Position numbers and translations under genes: made by a program
Shown: positions 34,837 through 43,728 of the stretch, piece by piece
Layout of the letters: every line of letters begins with the position of its first letter
Numbering within the stretch: the stretch's first letter is position 1
The notes under the pieces: model-generated
Databases searched by the model: none
The model's input: only the letters and a program-made list of their open reading frames with translations
Told to the model about the DNA's origin: nothing
DNA from: Paenibacillus sp. CAA11
GTDB taxonomy: Bacteria; Bacillota; Bacilli; Paenibacillales; Paenibacillaceae
Direction: 5' to 3'
Length of the DNA stretch: 64,000 nt
Assembly: GCF_003060825.1 (NCBI RefSeq)
Contig: NZ_CP028922.1
Coordinates: forward strand, 1,226,501 to 1,290,500

Positions 34837-35806
34837 ACAATTGGACACAGCACCTTGCGGGTATTTCTCGCTCTCAGACTCGGGGATCATTCAATCGGTC
34901 AACCAGACATTGATGAAGATGCTGGCATATGAGCGGGATGAATTATTGGGCCAGCATATTGAAGCCTTTATGTCGGTGACCAACAAGCTATTTTTTCATA
35001 CATACTTCTATCCATATATTCAGCTCTATGGAGAAGTACAGGAAATGTATTTTTCGATGAAGACAAGCGGGCGTGAAGATGTTCCGGTTCTTCTAAACGG
35101 GATGCGTCATGAACGGGACGGATCGGTTGTGGTTGACTGCGTTGTAGTCATGATGAAGAGACGAATTGAACATGAGCGGGATGTGCTCAAGACAAAGACT
35201 CAGCTGGAAGAACTGTACAAAGCTACCCATGAAGCGAATCAGAGGCTGGAAAGGCTTCATCAGGAATATGAGACCAAGCAGCAAGAGCTGATCATCATGA
35301 ACGAGCAGTTAGAAATGATGGCCTCTACAGATCCGTTAACCGGACTGAGGAATCGCAGATTTTTTCAGAACAGTCTGCAGGCTTGCCTTACTGCTTATAA
35401 GTTGTCCTCTGTTCCTTTCTCTCTGCTGATTATCGACATTGACTATTTTAAAAGCATTAATGATACATATGGTCATCCTGTAGGGGATCTGGTGCTCAGC
35501 AGGCTTGCAGAGTTGCTTCGTTCCATTTCCAGGGACACCGATATGGTTGCCCGCTATGGTGGGGAAGAGTTCGTGGTGATCCTATCGGAATGTGACGAGA
35601 TTGGCGCAATGATGGCGGGCGAACGATACCGCTTTGAAGCGGAATCGGCAAAATGGGGCGATTACAGCATTACCATCAGCATCGGCGCTGCTACCGTATC
35701 TGAAGGAGATAACGAGGAGTCCCTTCTCCACAAGGCGGATACCGCTCTTTATGCATCCAAGACCGCGGGCAGGAACCGGGTCACACATGCGGATCAGCGA
35801 GTCTGA
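34829..35806 (+). CDS. PAS-GGDEF diguanylate cyclase coupled to the RsbQ-like hydrolase
   Basis: A 325-residue cytoplasmic protein that would make cyclic di-GMP from two GTP. Residues 1-110 form a PAS domain (GYFSLSDSGIIQSVNQTLMK, ERDELLGQHIEAFM). A coiled coil (112-165) leads to the GGDEF domain, with the active-site motif GGEEF at 244-248 and an intact inhibitory RxxD site (R235-D238) just before it, so product feedback is likely. The ATG overlaps the RsbQ-like stop by 8 nt. The PAS domain takes the place of that in RsbP and is the probable receiver of the hydrolase signal. Confidence 0.85.
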   Translation: MDKQLDTAPCGYFSLSDSGIIQSVNQTLMKMLAYERDELLGQHIEAFMSVTNKLFFHTYFYPYIQLYGEVQEMYFSMKTSGREDVPVLLNGMRHERDGSVVVDCVVVMMKRRIEHERDVLKTKTQLEELYKATHEANQRLERLHQEYETKQQELIIMNEQLEMMASTDPLTGLRNRRFFQNSLQACLTAYKLSSVPFSLLIIDIDYFKSINDTYGHPVGDLVLSRLAELLRSISRDTDMVARYGGEEFVVILSECDEIGAMMAGERYRFEAESAKWGDYSITISIGAATVSEGDNEESLLHKADTALYASKTAGRNRVTHADQRV

Positions 35807-35843
35807 GGCAAGCCATTCATAATAGTTAGGAGGGATGGCTGTG

Positions 35844-37208
35844 ATGAAAGAACAGCTGTATCGGATCCGCCGCAAGCTCCACCAGGCGGCAAAGGCAGAT
35901 CCGAATTATGAAGCATTCGGAGCCAAGGCACATCAATATAAGCTGAACGCCCCGCTGGAGCCAGAAGCGCTCCGCAGATTTGAACAGATCCATGGCATTA
36001 TATTGCCGGAGCAGTATGCGGCCTTCCTGACAGAGATCGGCAACGGCGGGGCCGGGCCGTATTATGGCATTCATCCTCTGGGGACTAAGCAGTCGATAGA
36101 CCTGGATCGGGTGGGATTGCCCTCAACATTATCTCCTGTGTCGCATACTGAAATAATAGAGGGTGGCCATTCGTATGACAGCTATGACCTTGATTCTATG
36201 GGGGATGAGGAGTACGAAGCGTTTATCGCGGAGCGGGTACAGGGACTGCTCAATATCGGCGAACAGGGCTGCAGCTACGAGACGATGCTAGTCGTTACCG
36301 GAGCGTACCGGGGGAAGGTTGTATATTTAGAATTGGACGGCTATAGATCGTTCTTCACTTATGAAGCGAACTTTCTGGATTGGTATGAACGCTGGCTTGA
36401 TGAGACCATAGCCGGTTATGAGAGCTCATGGTTTGGACTGCGCCGCGGCGGGGACGATCTGGAGCTGAGACAATTATACGAAGCGGCTGAAGATGAAAAC
36501 GTGCGGGTTGAAGCTTTAGAAGGGATGCTTAAGCTGCGAAAGATCACGGATGAGACAGCGGCTTTTCTGATAGAGCAGCTCGGCAGCGATTCAGCTGAGA
36601 TCGAGCGCTGGGTGCTGCAGGTGCTGGCTAAGACAAGGTTCGATCTGGCGGAACCGTTCATTCGGCAGAAGCTGAACCGTAAGGAAGCGGGTGAGCGTCT
36701 GCTGGCTCTGAAATTTATAAAATGGTACATGCCTCAAGGAGACCGGCGCTTTAGGGAAGAGCTTATTGCATTGCTGCCGAAAGAGACGGATGAGAACGCG
36801 TTCCGCTTTATTACGAATCTACTGAAGGACGCAGAGATGGAGCTGCTGCCAATCGTGCTGCCTTTTTTCACACATCCTAATCAGGAATTCCGCATTCATG
36901 CAATTTATAGTGCCGGGGACTCGAAGCGCAAAGCGGACTATATTCAAGATTTCATGAACGCCTTGGAGGACCCGGAGCCGCAGGTGCAGCACACCGCCTT
37001 GCAGGCGCTAAATGGCCTGCCAGACTTTAGACTGCTGGAGAGCTTCGAACGCCTACTTCAGCAGCACAAGACGAATCAATATTATATTCGAAGCAATATC
37101 CGGGGACTTCTTACAGCGTATCCATTTACAACGATGGAGGAGATCCAGCAGCTTCCCTCATCATTAGTACAGGTAAAGGGAATGCTGCGGAAGATCATTG
37201 GACCTTAG
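35844..37208 (+). CDS. SUKH (SMI1/KNR4) domain protein with HEAT-like repeats
   Basis: A 454-residue soluble protein. Residues 1-about 200 are a SUKH domain (ILPEQYAAFLTEIGNGGAGP, then GLLNIGEQGC and FLDWYERWLDE) that is paralogous to the 5864-6490 protein. Residues about 205-450 form alpha-helical HEAT-type repeats (RVEALEGMLKLRKITDETAAF, RIHAIYSAGDSKRKADYIQDF). The ATG at 35844 has AGGAGGG 9 nt upstream; the ATG at 35835 abuts that motif. The addition of repeats to an immunity-type domain is unusual, and the function is unknown. It lies 37 nt after the PAS-GGDEF gene and may be cotranscribed. Confidence 0.8.
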   Translation: MKEQLYRIRRKLHQAAKADPNYEAFGAKAHQYKLNAPLEPEALRRFEQIHGIILPEQYAAFLTEIGNGGAGPYYGIHPLGTKQSIDLDRVGLPSTLSPVSHTEIIEGGHSYDSYDLDSMGDEEYEAFIAERVQGLLNIGEQGCSYETMLVVTGAYRGKVVYLELDGYRSFFTYEANFLDWYERWLDETIAGYESSWFGLRRGGDDLELRQLYEAAEDENVRVEALEGMLKLRKITDETAAFLIEQLGSDSAEIERWVLQVLAKTRFDLAEPFIRQKLNRKEAGERLLALKFIKWYMPQGDRRFREELIALLPKETDENAFRFITNLLKDAEMELLPIVLPFFTHPNQEFRIHAIYSAGDSKRKADYIQDFMNALEDPEPQVQHTALQALNGLPDFRLLESFERLLQQHKTNQYYIRSNIRGLLTAYPFTTMEEIQQLPSSLVQVKGMLRKIIGP

Positions 37209-37245
37209 CTAAAGGGAACAAGATTATTTGGAAGGAAGTGCCAAG

Positions 37246-38046
37246 ATGGATGCTAAGGCGAAGAGAATACTCGTAAAAACGTTCTGGGGCGCGGGCGGCT
37301 GGAAGTCTGGCGGATATACCTGCCCTGACGAGGACTTTCAATATGCCAAAAGCAAGGGGCTTATGTTTGATCCGCTGACGATCACCCATGATGAATGTGT
37401 AGAAAGGCTGCGGCAGCTTCATGATCAGGTGATCACGAAGGAGCGGGTGGCTAGAGCCTTCTTGCACAGCCTTTCTACAAGGAAGGTACATCTGCGAAGT
37501 GCGCTCTCCAGCTGGGCGCTGACTCACGATCTTCCGCTTCACAGCTACAAGCAGAGGGAGTCGGAGCTGCCAGGCTACAGTGCCTGTAAGGACTGTGATG
37601 ACAGGAAGCTGATGTCTGATGAGAAATACGAGAACCAGGACCTGAACGTATTGAATTTCGAACGGGTCAAATGGGGAGGCATCCGTCTGGAATGGCTGAT
37701 CTACTGCCTGATGGATCTTGAATGCCTTAGTCTGGAAGAGGTGCATACCGTAAGCCCAGAAGACGTAGAGATCCTTCGCCGGATGATCGATGCGGTGGGG
37801 GCTTGTGCGGATAAAGATGCAGCGAGACAGCTGGAGAAGCGCTGGAAGGGGGTCTTTCCTTCCAATCAGCACGAACGGGACTGTGTGCTTGAGATTTGGG
37901 GGTATGCCGGTCTTCTGCAGCCGCAGGAGAAGTTCCGTAAGGAGCGCGGCCGTGGTACGGACTTTAGGTCAGTGGACAATTGGAGAGGGGAAGACGGTTA
38001 TTCCCCGGACAAGCTGCAGGAGTATTTCGGGGCGTATTTGACATAG
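37246..38046 (+). CDS. Hypothetical protein with CxxC motif
   Basis: A 266-residue cytoplasmic protein of unrecognised family. It contains a central CKDC (SACKDCDDRKLMSDEKYENQ) that could bind metal or form a disulfide, and a basic C-terminal region (KFRKERGRGTDFRSVDNWRG). The N-terminus begins MDAKAKRILVKTFWGAGGWK. GGAAGG lies before the ATG at 37246, 37 nt after the SUKH-HEAT gene, so the two probably form one unit. Confidence 0.6.
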   Translation: MDAKAKRILVKTFWGAGGWKSGGYTCPDEDFQYAKSKGLMFDPLTITHDECVERLRQLHDQVITKERVARAFLHSLSTRKVHLRSALSSWALTHDLPLHSYKQRESELPGYSACKDCDDRKLMSDEKYENQDLNVLNFERVKWGGIRLEWLIYCLMDLECLSLEEVHTVSPEDVEILRRMIDAVGACADKDAARQLEKRWKGVFPSNQHERDCVLEIWGYAGLLQPQEKFRKERGRGTDFRSVDNWRGEDGYSPDKLQEYFGAYLT

Positions 38047-38179
38047 ACGTTATACAGAAGCAGAAGCAAAGCGTCGGGCTTTAGGAGGATTCTCACATCG
38101 CAAAAGTCAGTACTTTCTAGGCGACCGGCCTGGATCTATCTTGGATGGCCGCCTAATTAAAATTCAGAGCAGCTTCTCC

Positions 38180-38725
38180 TCAATCCGTGTTTTCTTGCAT
38201 CAGCTTGTAGATTTGCCGGGTGGTGTTTACATTTCTTATGGTCATTAGCTTATAGAGCTTGGAGCCGACCAGCTTCGTCAGCCCGCTTCGGTTGACATCT
38301 TCTTTACTCACTGAATATAGGATCGCCCCGGGCGTGTAAATCAGAGACCCGATGCCGGGCTTGATCGGCAGCTTGTCCAGCACAGACCTATCGTTAATTT
38401 CATCCCATAGAAACATCACATCGCCCTTCATGTGCGCATCATTAGTCCATGAGTCAGGGAGTGCTTCAATGACGGCTTGCATTTCCTCCTGATTTCTGAC
38501 AATCACCCGGATAGACAGGCCAAAGTCAGCCTCAATGGCTTGCTCAAGCCGCTCTGATAGCTCAGAATGGGAGCGCCCCTCGTCCGAGAAAATAATGTTT
38601 CCCGAATTGATATAAGTGACGACATGCTGCATTCCTGCCCGCTCAAAAGTTTCCTTCAGCAGCTTCATGCTGATCTTGTTATTACCGCCAACATTAATGC
38701 CTCGAAGTAAAGCTACATACTTCAT
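38180..38725 (-). CDS. DUF1697 family protein
   Basis: A 181-residue DUF1697 protein. The family signature is the N-terminal YVALLRGINVGGNNKISMKL followed by VVTYINSGNIIFSDEG, with the later KLYKLMTIRNVNT. The fold is alpha/beta and of unknown function. GAGGG precedes the ATG. It stands alone on the minus strand between two unrelated units. Confidence 0.9.
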   Translation of the reverse strand: MKYVALLRGINVGGNNKISMKLLKETFERAGMQHVVTYINSGNIIFSDEGRSHSELSERLEQAIEADFGLSIRVIVRNQEEMQAVIEALPDSWTNDAHMKGDVMFLWDEINDRSVLDKLPIKPGIGSLIYTPGAILYSVSKEDVNRSGLTKLVGSKLYKLMTIRNVNTTRQIYKLMQENTD

Positions 38726-38863
38726 GAAGAGCCCTCATTTCTTAACCATGATGAAATCTTATCGTTATAGTATCTCATTCGTGGTCTACCAGTAAAATTC
38801 TATTTTCTGTTTTATGAGTCGGCCGATCGGCCCGCTTGAATCTTAAGGTCTGATAACTAGAGC

Positions 38864-38889
38864 AGGCGCCGGGTGAAGCCCCGGCGCCT
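38864..38889. terminator. GC-rich hairpin between two minus-strand genes
   Basis: AGGCGCCGGG (38864-38873) is perfectly inverted at 38880-38889. The T-tract is weak on either strand. Confidence 0.4.
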
Positions 38890-38928
38890 TTCGTGGTTGG
38901 GGATTTGTTATCTCTTCGCGTACTTTGC

Positions 38929-39747
38929 TCAAGGCTTTACCTTACGAAGCGCAAACCGCAGCCCCCGGCTGATCAGTCCGGGCAGTACAGACGCATGATT
39001 TTCGTCCTCAAATTCTTTGTATTCCGCATGTACTCCTAAGCCGGCCAGGGTAGATAACCTTTCAGACATGGACCGAGCGTTGGCACACATAGGGATGTGA
39101 TGATGCTGCTCCAGCTCACCGGTTGCGAGAAGAACTGAGATGTCAGCTTCCGGATGATCCTGCAGCCAGACTGTAAACTCTTGTTCCTCCTGCTTCAGCA
39201 GCGGCTCATTCCAATGAATGGAGGGACTGCTCGCAATATAGGTCTGGAAGGCGTGAGGTTTGGTGAACAAAGTATGCAGGACGAAGAACCCCCCTAAGGA
39301 ATGGCCAAGAATGGACTGGCAGCTGCGGTTGATGGGGATTTCTCCTTCTATCATCGGCTTTAATTCATCCTCAATGAAGGTTAGGAAGGACTCAGCGCCG
39401 CCCTGCTTGGGCCAAGGCTTCCCGTCAGGCCGTTTTGGAAGCAATGAGGGGGAGCCGGGAAGTGTAAAATCATAGTGGCGTTCCGGAGGGAAGGCCTCTT
39501 CACGATCATAGCCGATACCAACGACGACAGCAGGCACAACGCCAGTCTTCTCCGATCTTACGGACTGTGCTCGGACAGCCTCAACCGTTGTGAAGAACAG
39601 GGCATTGGCATCGAGCAGGTATAGTACAGGATAGCCTGCAGCTGGAGCGGGCCCAGCAGGCTTATGGATCATAATGCGGTAAGTCCGTCCGTTAAGTGAA
39701 TGATATAAACGCTGCTTACTGTTTGGCAGCATTACTGCTTGGTCCAT
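38929..39747 (-). CDS. besA: Siderophore (bacillibactin-type) esterase
   Basis: A 272-residue alpha/beta-hydrolase of the esterase D/IroE/BesA type that opens trilactone catecholate siderophores to release iron. The nucleophile elbow is GHSLGGFFVLH, the late Asp is followed by a catalytic His in DENHASV, and PVLYLLDANALFFT is the typical N-terminal strand. AGGAGG precedes the ATG. It is divergent from the Btr-like regulator and shares the intergenic region with a perfect Fur box, so iron control is likely. Confidence 0.75.
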   Translation of the reverse strand: MDQAVMLPNSKQRLYHSLNGRTYRIMIHKPAGPAPAAGYPVLYLLDANALFFTTVEAVRAQSVRSEKTGVVPAVVVGIGYDREEAFPPERHYDFTLPGSPSLLPKRPDGKPWPKQGGAESFLTFIEDELKPMIEGEIPINRSCQSILGHSLGGFFVLHTLFTKPHAFQTYIASSPSIHWNEPLLKQEEQEFTVWLQDHPEADISVLLATGELEQHHHIPMCANARSMSERLSTLAGLGVHAEYKEFEDENHASVLPGLISRGLRFALRKVKP

Positions 39748-39942
39748 AGAGTTCGCTAACCTCCTAGAAATTTAGTATATATGCTATGAAAAGTTTCACT
39801 TTATATAGCTGGCCTTGTAACTATTTTCGCATTATAGGCGGGATTCCTAAGTCTGAACATGGATAATTGCGCTATACCTGATGGACAATCCTACGATGAT
39901 ACCATTACCTTTAGGAAAAGTCTGCTATACTAGAAGGATAGG

Positions 39943-39957
39943 TGATAATCATTATCA
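39943..39957 (+). promoter_or_regulatory. Fur box before the btr-like gene
   Basis: TGATAATCATTATCA is a perfect 7-1-7 Fur operator, lying after a TATACT -10 (39926-39931) and 18 nt before the TTG start of the regulator. It may also affect the divergent esterase. Confidence 0.9.
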
Positions 39958-39975
39958 GTTAGGGAGAGATAGACG

Positions 39976-41586
39976 TTGCATGCATTGGATTCCCTGATCG
40001 TCAAACTTCAGGATGTAGATAGAATTAGAGCGAAGCAGGGGTGGAGCCAGCGGCTGAAATATACGGAGTCCCATGTGCTGTTAGTCGTTACCCATGGTGA
40101 GGGGCTTCTGCAGCTGGAGCATGGGGAGTATCTCCTATCGCATCAACGGGTTTATTCCTGTGGTCCGAAGCAAACCTATGGAATCAGAGAGGTAGGCGCA
40201 GCTGGCCTTGAAGTGATAATTCTGCGCTTTAACTTGTATCAGGAGTGCGCAAGCCAGCCTGGTCAACTGGAAATCTGGCGGGAAGAAGCTGAATTCCTGA
40301 AGAATCATCATGGACGGCTTCTGCTGCCTGGGGAGAAGTTAATTTCGCTGTGTGAGAGCATGGATTATAACTGGCAAAGCGGTCAGGAACTGGGCCGTTA
40401 CCGATGCCAACTGGAATTTCAGAATCTTCTCTATGATCTTGTGCAGAGTCAGGCGGGTACACAGAAAGAAGATTCTCTTGCTTTATTGGAACGCACTAAG
40501 GCGTATATTGAGGGACATTTCACGGAAAATTTGACGTTGGAACGCTTATCGGCCATGGCGGGCTTCAGTCAAAGCTACTATGTAGATCTGTTCAAGAAGA
40601 GATACGGCATGAGTGCCATGGAATACATGACGCAGCTCCGGATGGACAAGGCCAAGCGCTTGATGGCTGTATCCAATTTGAAGCTGCGAGACATCGCTCA
40701 CCAGATCGGGTATCAGGACGAGTTTTATTTTAGCCGTAAATTTAAAAAAGAGGTAGGGGTATCGCCAAGCGTCTATATGAAGAAGCGGTGCCGCAAAATT
40801 GCAGCCTACAGTATAGAGGCGATAGGCTACTTACTGGCGCTTGATATCGTTCCTTATGCCGCACCGCTTCATCCGAAATGGACAGGATATTATTATCAGC
40901 ATTACGGGAAGGACATCCCGGTCCACATGAGCGCTTATCGCAAAGGACTGGACTGGGAATCGAATATTTCCATCTTAAGGGAAGCCGCCCCCGACTTGAT
41001 CATTAGCTTGGATAACATATCAGCTAGAGAGAAGGAGCTTCTTGAAGCGATGGGAGAAGTTCATTATATATCGGCAGAGATAAGTGATTGGCGCGAGCAA
41101 TTGCTGCGATTGGCTGTTTTGCTCGGGGAAGAGAAGCAGGCAGATCGCTGGCTAAGCGCGTTCGCTTCAAAGGTTCACACCGCAAAAACCTCATTAGCTG
41201 AAGCAGCTCATGATCGTAAGACGGTCGTCTTGCGAATAGAGAAAGAGCAGCTATATGCTTACTGCAGCAGAGCGACCTGTGAGATATTTTATGGGGAGCT
41301 GGGGTTCTCTGCGGGATATTCAGGTAACGATTCTATGTATAACGATCCGATCACCGTAGGTTCTCTTCATCTGCTTGAGGCTGACTACCTGTTGGTGATG
41401 GTCCGGCAAGAGGATTTGACCTTAGCTTACTGGAGAAGGCTGTGCGAGTCGCCGGAGTGGCAAAGCTTGAAGGCTGTCCGCCATAACCAGCTGTTTATGA
41501 TCTCTCCCAGCCCTTGGCTGGAGTACTCTCCCATGGGGCAGGAGAGGATCGTGGAAGAGGTAAGTCATTTATTTATCGGGAAATAG
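39976..41586 (+). CDS. btr: Btr-like AraC regulator with siderophore-binding domain
   Basis: A 536-residue regulator. Residues 1-150 are a cupin-like module, about 165-270 an AraC HTH pair (LERLSAMAGFSQSYYVDLFK, LRDIAHQIGYQDEFYFSRKF), and 272-535 a periplasmic-binding-protein-like domain (AAYSIEAIGYLLALDIVPYA) as in B. subtilis Btr, which binds bacillibactin and activates feuABC. It starts with TTG, with AGGGAG upstream. A Fur box lies in front and a feuA-like gene directly behind, so the Fur/Btr two-level control known from B. subtilis is expected. Confidence 0.88.
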   Translation: MHALDSLIVKLQDVDRIRAKQGWSQRLKYTESHVLLVVTHGEGLLQLEHGEYLLSHQRVYSCGPKQTYGIREVGAAGLEVIILRFNLYQECASQPGQLEIWREEAEFLKNHHGRLLLPGEKLISLCESMDYNWQSGQELGRYRCQLEFQNLLYDLVQSQAGTQKEDSLALLERTKAYIEGHFTENLTLERLSAMAGFSQSYYVDLFKKRYGMSAMEYMTQLRMDKAKRLMAVSNLKLRDIAHQIGYQDEFYFSRKFKKEVGVSPSVYMKKRCRKIAAYSIEAIGYLLALDIVPYAAPLHPKWTGYYYQHYGKDIPVHMSAYRKGLDWESNISILREAAPDLIISLDNISAREKELLEAMGEVHYISAEISDWREQLLRLAVLLGEEKQADRWLSAFASKVHTAKTSLAEAAHDRKTVVLRIEKEQLYAYCSRATCEIFYGELGFSAGYSGNDSMYNDPITVGSLHLLEADYLLVMVRQEDLTLAYWRRLCESPEWQSLKAVRHNQLFMISPSPWLEYSPMGQERIVEEVSHLFIGK

Positions 41587-41648
41587 TCCATTTGATTTCA
41601 GGGAATCGTCCATGGAAGAAAAAACAGCTCCCGTATATCATTCAATAA

Positions 41649-41663
41649 TGATAATCATTATCA
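41649..41663 (+). promoter_or_regulatory. Fur box before the feuA-like gene
   Basis: TGATAATCATTATCA is identical to the other two Fur boxes, 46 nt before the lipoprotein start. The Btr-binding site would be expected nearby but was not identified. Confidence 0.9.
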
Positions 41664-41709
41664 ATTATAGATGATCTATATGAAGGATATTCGAGAGGAG
41701 CAGTATCGT

Positions 41710-42705
41710 ATGAAAAGGTTAGCAGCATTGGGGCTCGTGTGTATTATGGTGGTCATGTTAGCAGCATGCGGCAAGGGGGAGGCGAAGAATAATACAGGAG
41801 CTTCTGATAAGCCGGCAAGCACAGCAGCGAATACAGACAAAAATACCGAAGCTGCAAGCGGGGAAACACGGACAGTTAAATATCTCGATAAAGAATATAC
41901 GGTACCGGCTAACGTGAAGCGGATCGTCATTACTGGATCGATGGAATCCATGGAAGATGCGCTTGTGCTGGATGTACATCCGGTAGGGGCCATTACATTC
42001 GGCGGGAAGTTCCCTGAACGGTTCGCTGGAATTACAGCAGAAGCAACCCCAATTGGAGAGAAGACGCAGCCTAATTTTGAGACCATTCTGTCTTTGAAGC
42101 CGGATGTGATTCTAGGATCGACGAAGTTCAAGCCGGAAGTAGCTGAGCAGCTCAGCAAGATCGGTACACTTATCCAGGTGTCCCATATCGCCACGGATTG
42201 GGAAGCAAATCTTCAATTGCTCGGAGAGCTTACTGGCAAGCAGGAGCAGGCTCAGAAGGCGATTGCGGAGTACAAGTCCGGTTTGGATGAAGCTAAGGCG
42301 AAGCTCGGGGACAAGCTGAAGGATAAGAAGGTCGTAGCAGTACGGGTTCGTACAGGGAAAATGTACATCTATCCTGAGAAGGTGTTCTTTAATCCAGTGC
42401 TTTATGGAGATCTGGGCTTGACGGTTCCGGCAGAAATTAAAGCGGCTAAAGCACAGGAAGAGCTCTCTGTAGAGAAGTTTGCCGAAATGAATCCAGATTA
42501 TTTATTCATTCAGTATGCTGATGATGAGAACAAGGATACGCCTAATGCACTGAAGGAGCTTCAAAACAACCCGATTATTCAGAAGACAAATGCAGTGAAG
42601 GAAGGCCATGCGTTTGTGAATGTGATTGACCCGCTGTCCGAAGGCGGTCCGGCTTGGAGCCGTAGCGAGTTCCTGAAGGCAGCCGTTGAGAACTTATCGA
42701 AATAA
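41710..42705 (+). CDS. feuA: Siderophore-binding lipoprotein (FeuA-like)
   Basis: A 331-residue class III solute-binding protein. Lipobox MLAAC at about residues 18-22; the mature protein starts with a polar linker. The fold shows RIVITGSMESMEDALVLDVH and ILSLKPDVILGSTKF, typical of FecCD-system binding proteins. The ATG at 41710 (GAGAGGAG upstream) is chosen because the lipoprotein signal begins there. It is cotranscribed with two permeases. The ligand is probably bacillibactin or enterobactin, by context. Confidence 0.85.
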   Translation: MKRLAALGLVCIMVVMLAACGKGEAKNNTGASDKPASTAANTDKNTEAASGETRTVKYLDKEYTVPANVKRIVITGSMESMEDALVLDVHPVGAITFGGKFPERFAGITAEATPIGEKTQPNFETILSLKPDVILGSTKFKPEVAEQLSKIGTLIQVSHIATDWEANLQLLGELTGKQEQAQKAIAEYKSGLDEAKAKLGDKLKDKKVVAVRVRTGKMYIYPEKVFFNPVLYGDLGLTVPAEIKAAKAQEELSVEKFAEMNPDYLFIQYADDENKDTPNALKELQNNPIIQKTNAVKEGHAFVNVIDPLSEGGPAWSRSEFLKAAVENLSK

Positions 42706-42720
42706 GCGGGTGCGAGGAGT

Positions 42721-43728
42721 ATGCGATCAAGCCGATTACATCCATCTTTAATCTTTATAGCTGCCCCTTTTGTTGTAATCATCACTATATTTCTCTCCAT
42801 CTTGTATGGAGCTAAGGACATGGAGCTGTCAACCATAACGGCAGCTTTGTTCCACTTTGATCCGGACAGTATTGATCAGCAAATTATATGGCATTCAAGA
42901 CTGCCAAGAGTGGTCGGCGCGTTGCTGATCGGCGCCTTCCTGGCAGTGTCTGGTGCTCTAATGCAGGGGATGACAAGAAATATTTTGGCGTCCCCTTCCA
43001 TTATGGGGGTTTCTGATGGCTCCGTAGTTATGATTACCGTGTGCATGATCATCCTGCCGAACACCACCCCTCTGGGAATGGTGCTTTATTCCCTCCTTGG
43101 GTCGGCGGTCGGAGCCGGAATCGTGTTTGCTTTGGCATGGCTTCTGCCAGGAGGCATGGCACCGGTGCGCATGGCGATTCTGGGCACCATTGTGGGGACC
43201 TTTTTAAGCGGCGCGGCTGAGGCAGCTGCAGCTTATTTTCAAATATCTCAAAATGTAAGCTTCTGGTATCACGCTAGGCTCCACCAGATCGATCCGGTCA
43301 TGATCAGGACGATCCTTCCGTTTGGCCTTGCCGGCCTGATTCTGGCCCTGTTGCTGGCACGCTCTATCACCGTGTTGTCGATGGGGGATGAAGTTGCCGC
43401 GGGACTTGGGCAGCGCACACTGTGGGTCAAGGTGCTGACGGTGCTAACGGTTGTCATTCTAACGGGGATTTCCGTAGCCTTGGCGGGTAAAATTGCATTT
43501 GTAGGTTTGCTCGTTCCTCATATCACCCGTTATTTGGTGGGAATCGACTATAAATGGGTTCTACCTTGCTCCGCCATTCTAGGAGGAGTCTTCCTGGCTT
43601 GGTGCGACATCTTAAGCCGGTTCATCAATTCCCCCTTCGAGACACCAATCGGTGTGGTGACTGCCATTTTCGGGGTGCCGTTCTTCCTCTATCTGATTAA
43701 GACACGAGGAGGGAAACAGCTTGCCTAA
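42721..43728 (+). CDS. feuB: FecCD-family siderophore permease (FeuB-like)
   Basis: A 335-residue permease with nine to ten hydrophobic segments. It has the family motif FLAVSGALMQGMTRNILASP near residues 77-96 and the ATPase-contact region GLLVPHITRYLVGIDYK. The start codon lies close to GAGGAG, so initiation may be coupled to the binding protein (15-nt gap). It works as a heterodimer with the next permease. Confidence 0.9.
   Translation: MRSSRLHPSLIFIAAPFVVIITIFLSILYGAKDMELSTITAALFHFDPDSIDQQIIWHSRLPRVVGALLIGAFLAVSGALMQGMTRNILASPSIMGVSDGSVVMITVCMIILPNTTPLGMVLYSLLGSAVGAGIVFALAWLLPGGMAPVRMAILGTIVGTFLSGAAEAAAAYFQISQNVSFWYHARLHQIDPVMIRTILPFGLAGLILALLLARSITVLSMGDEVAAGLGQRTLWVKVLTVLTVVILTGISVALAGKIAFVGLLVPHITRYLVGIDYKWVLPCSAILGGVFLAWCDILSRFINSPFETPIGVVTAIFGVPFFLYLIKTRGGKQLA

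Noticed and set aside
38100-38160. Hairpin-like AGGCG...CGCCT region after the 37246-38046 gene
   Set aside because: The arms pair only partly and no T-tract follows, so it was not called a terminator.
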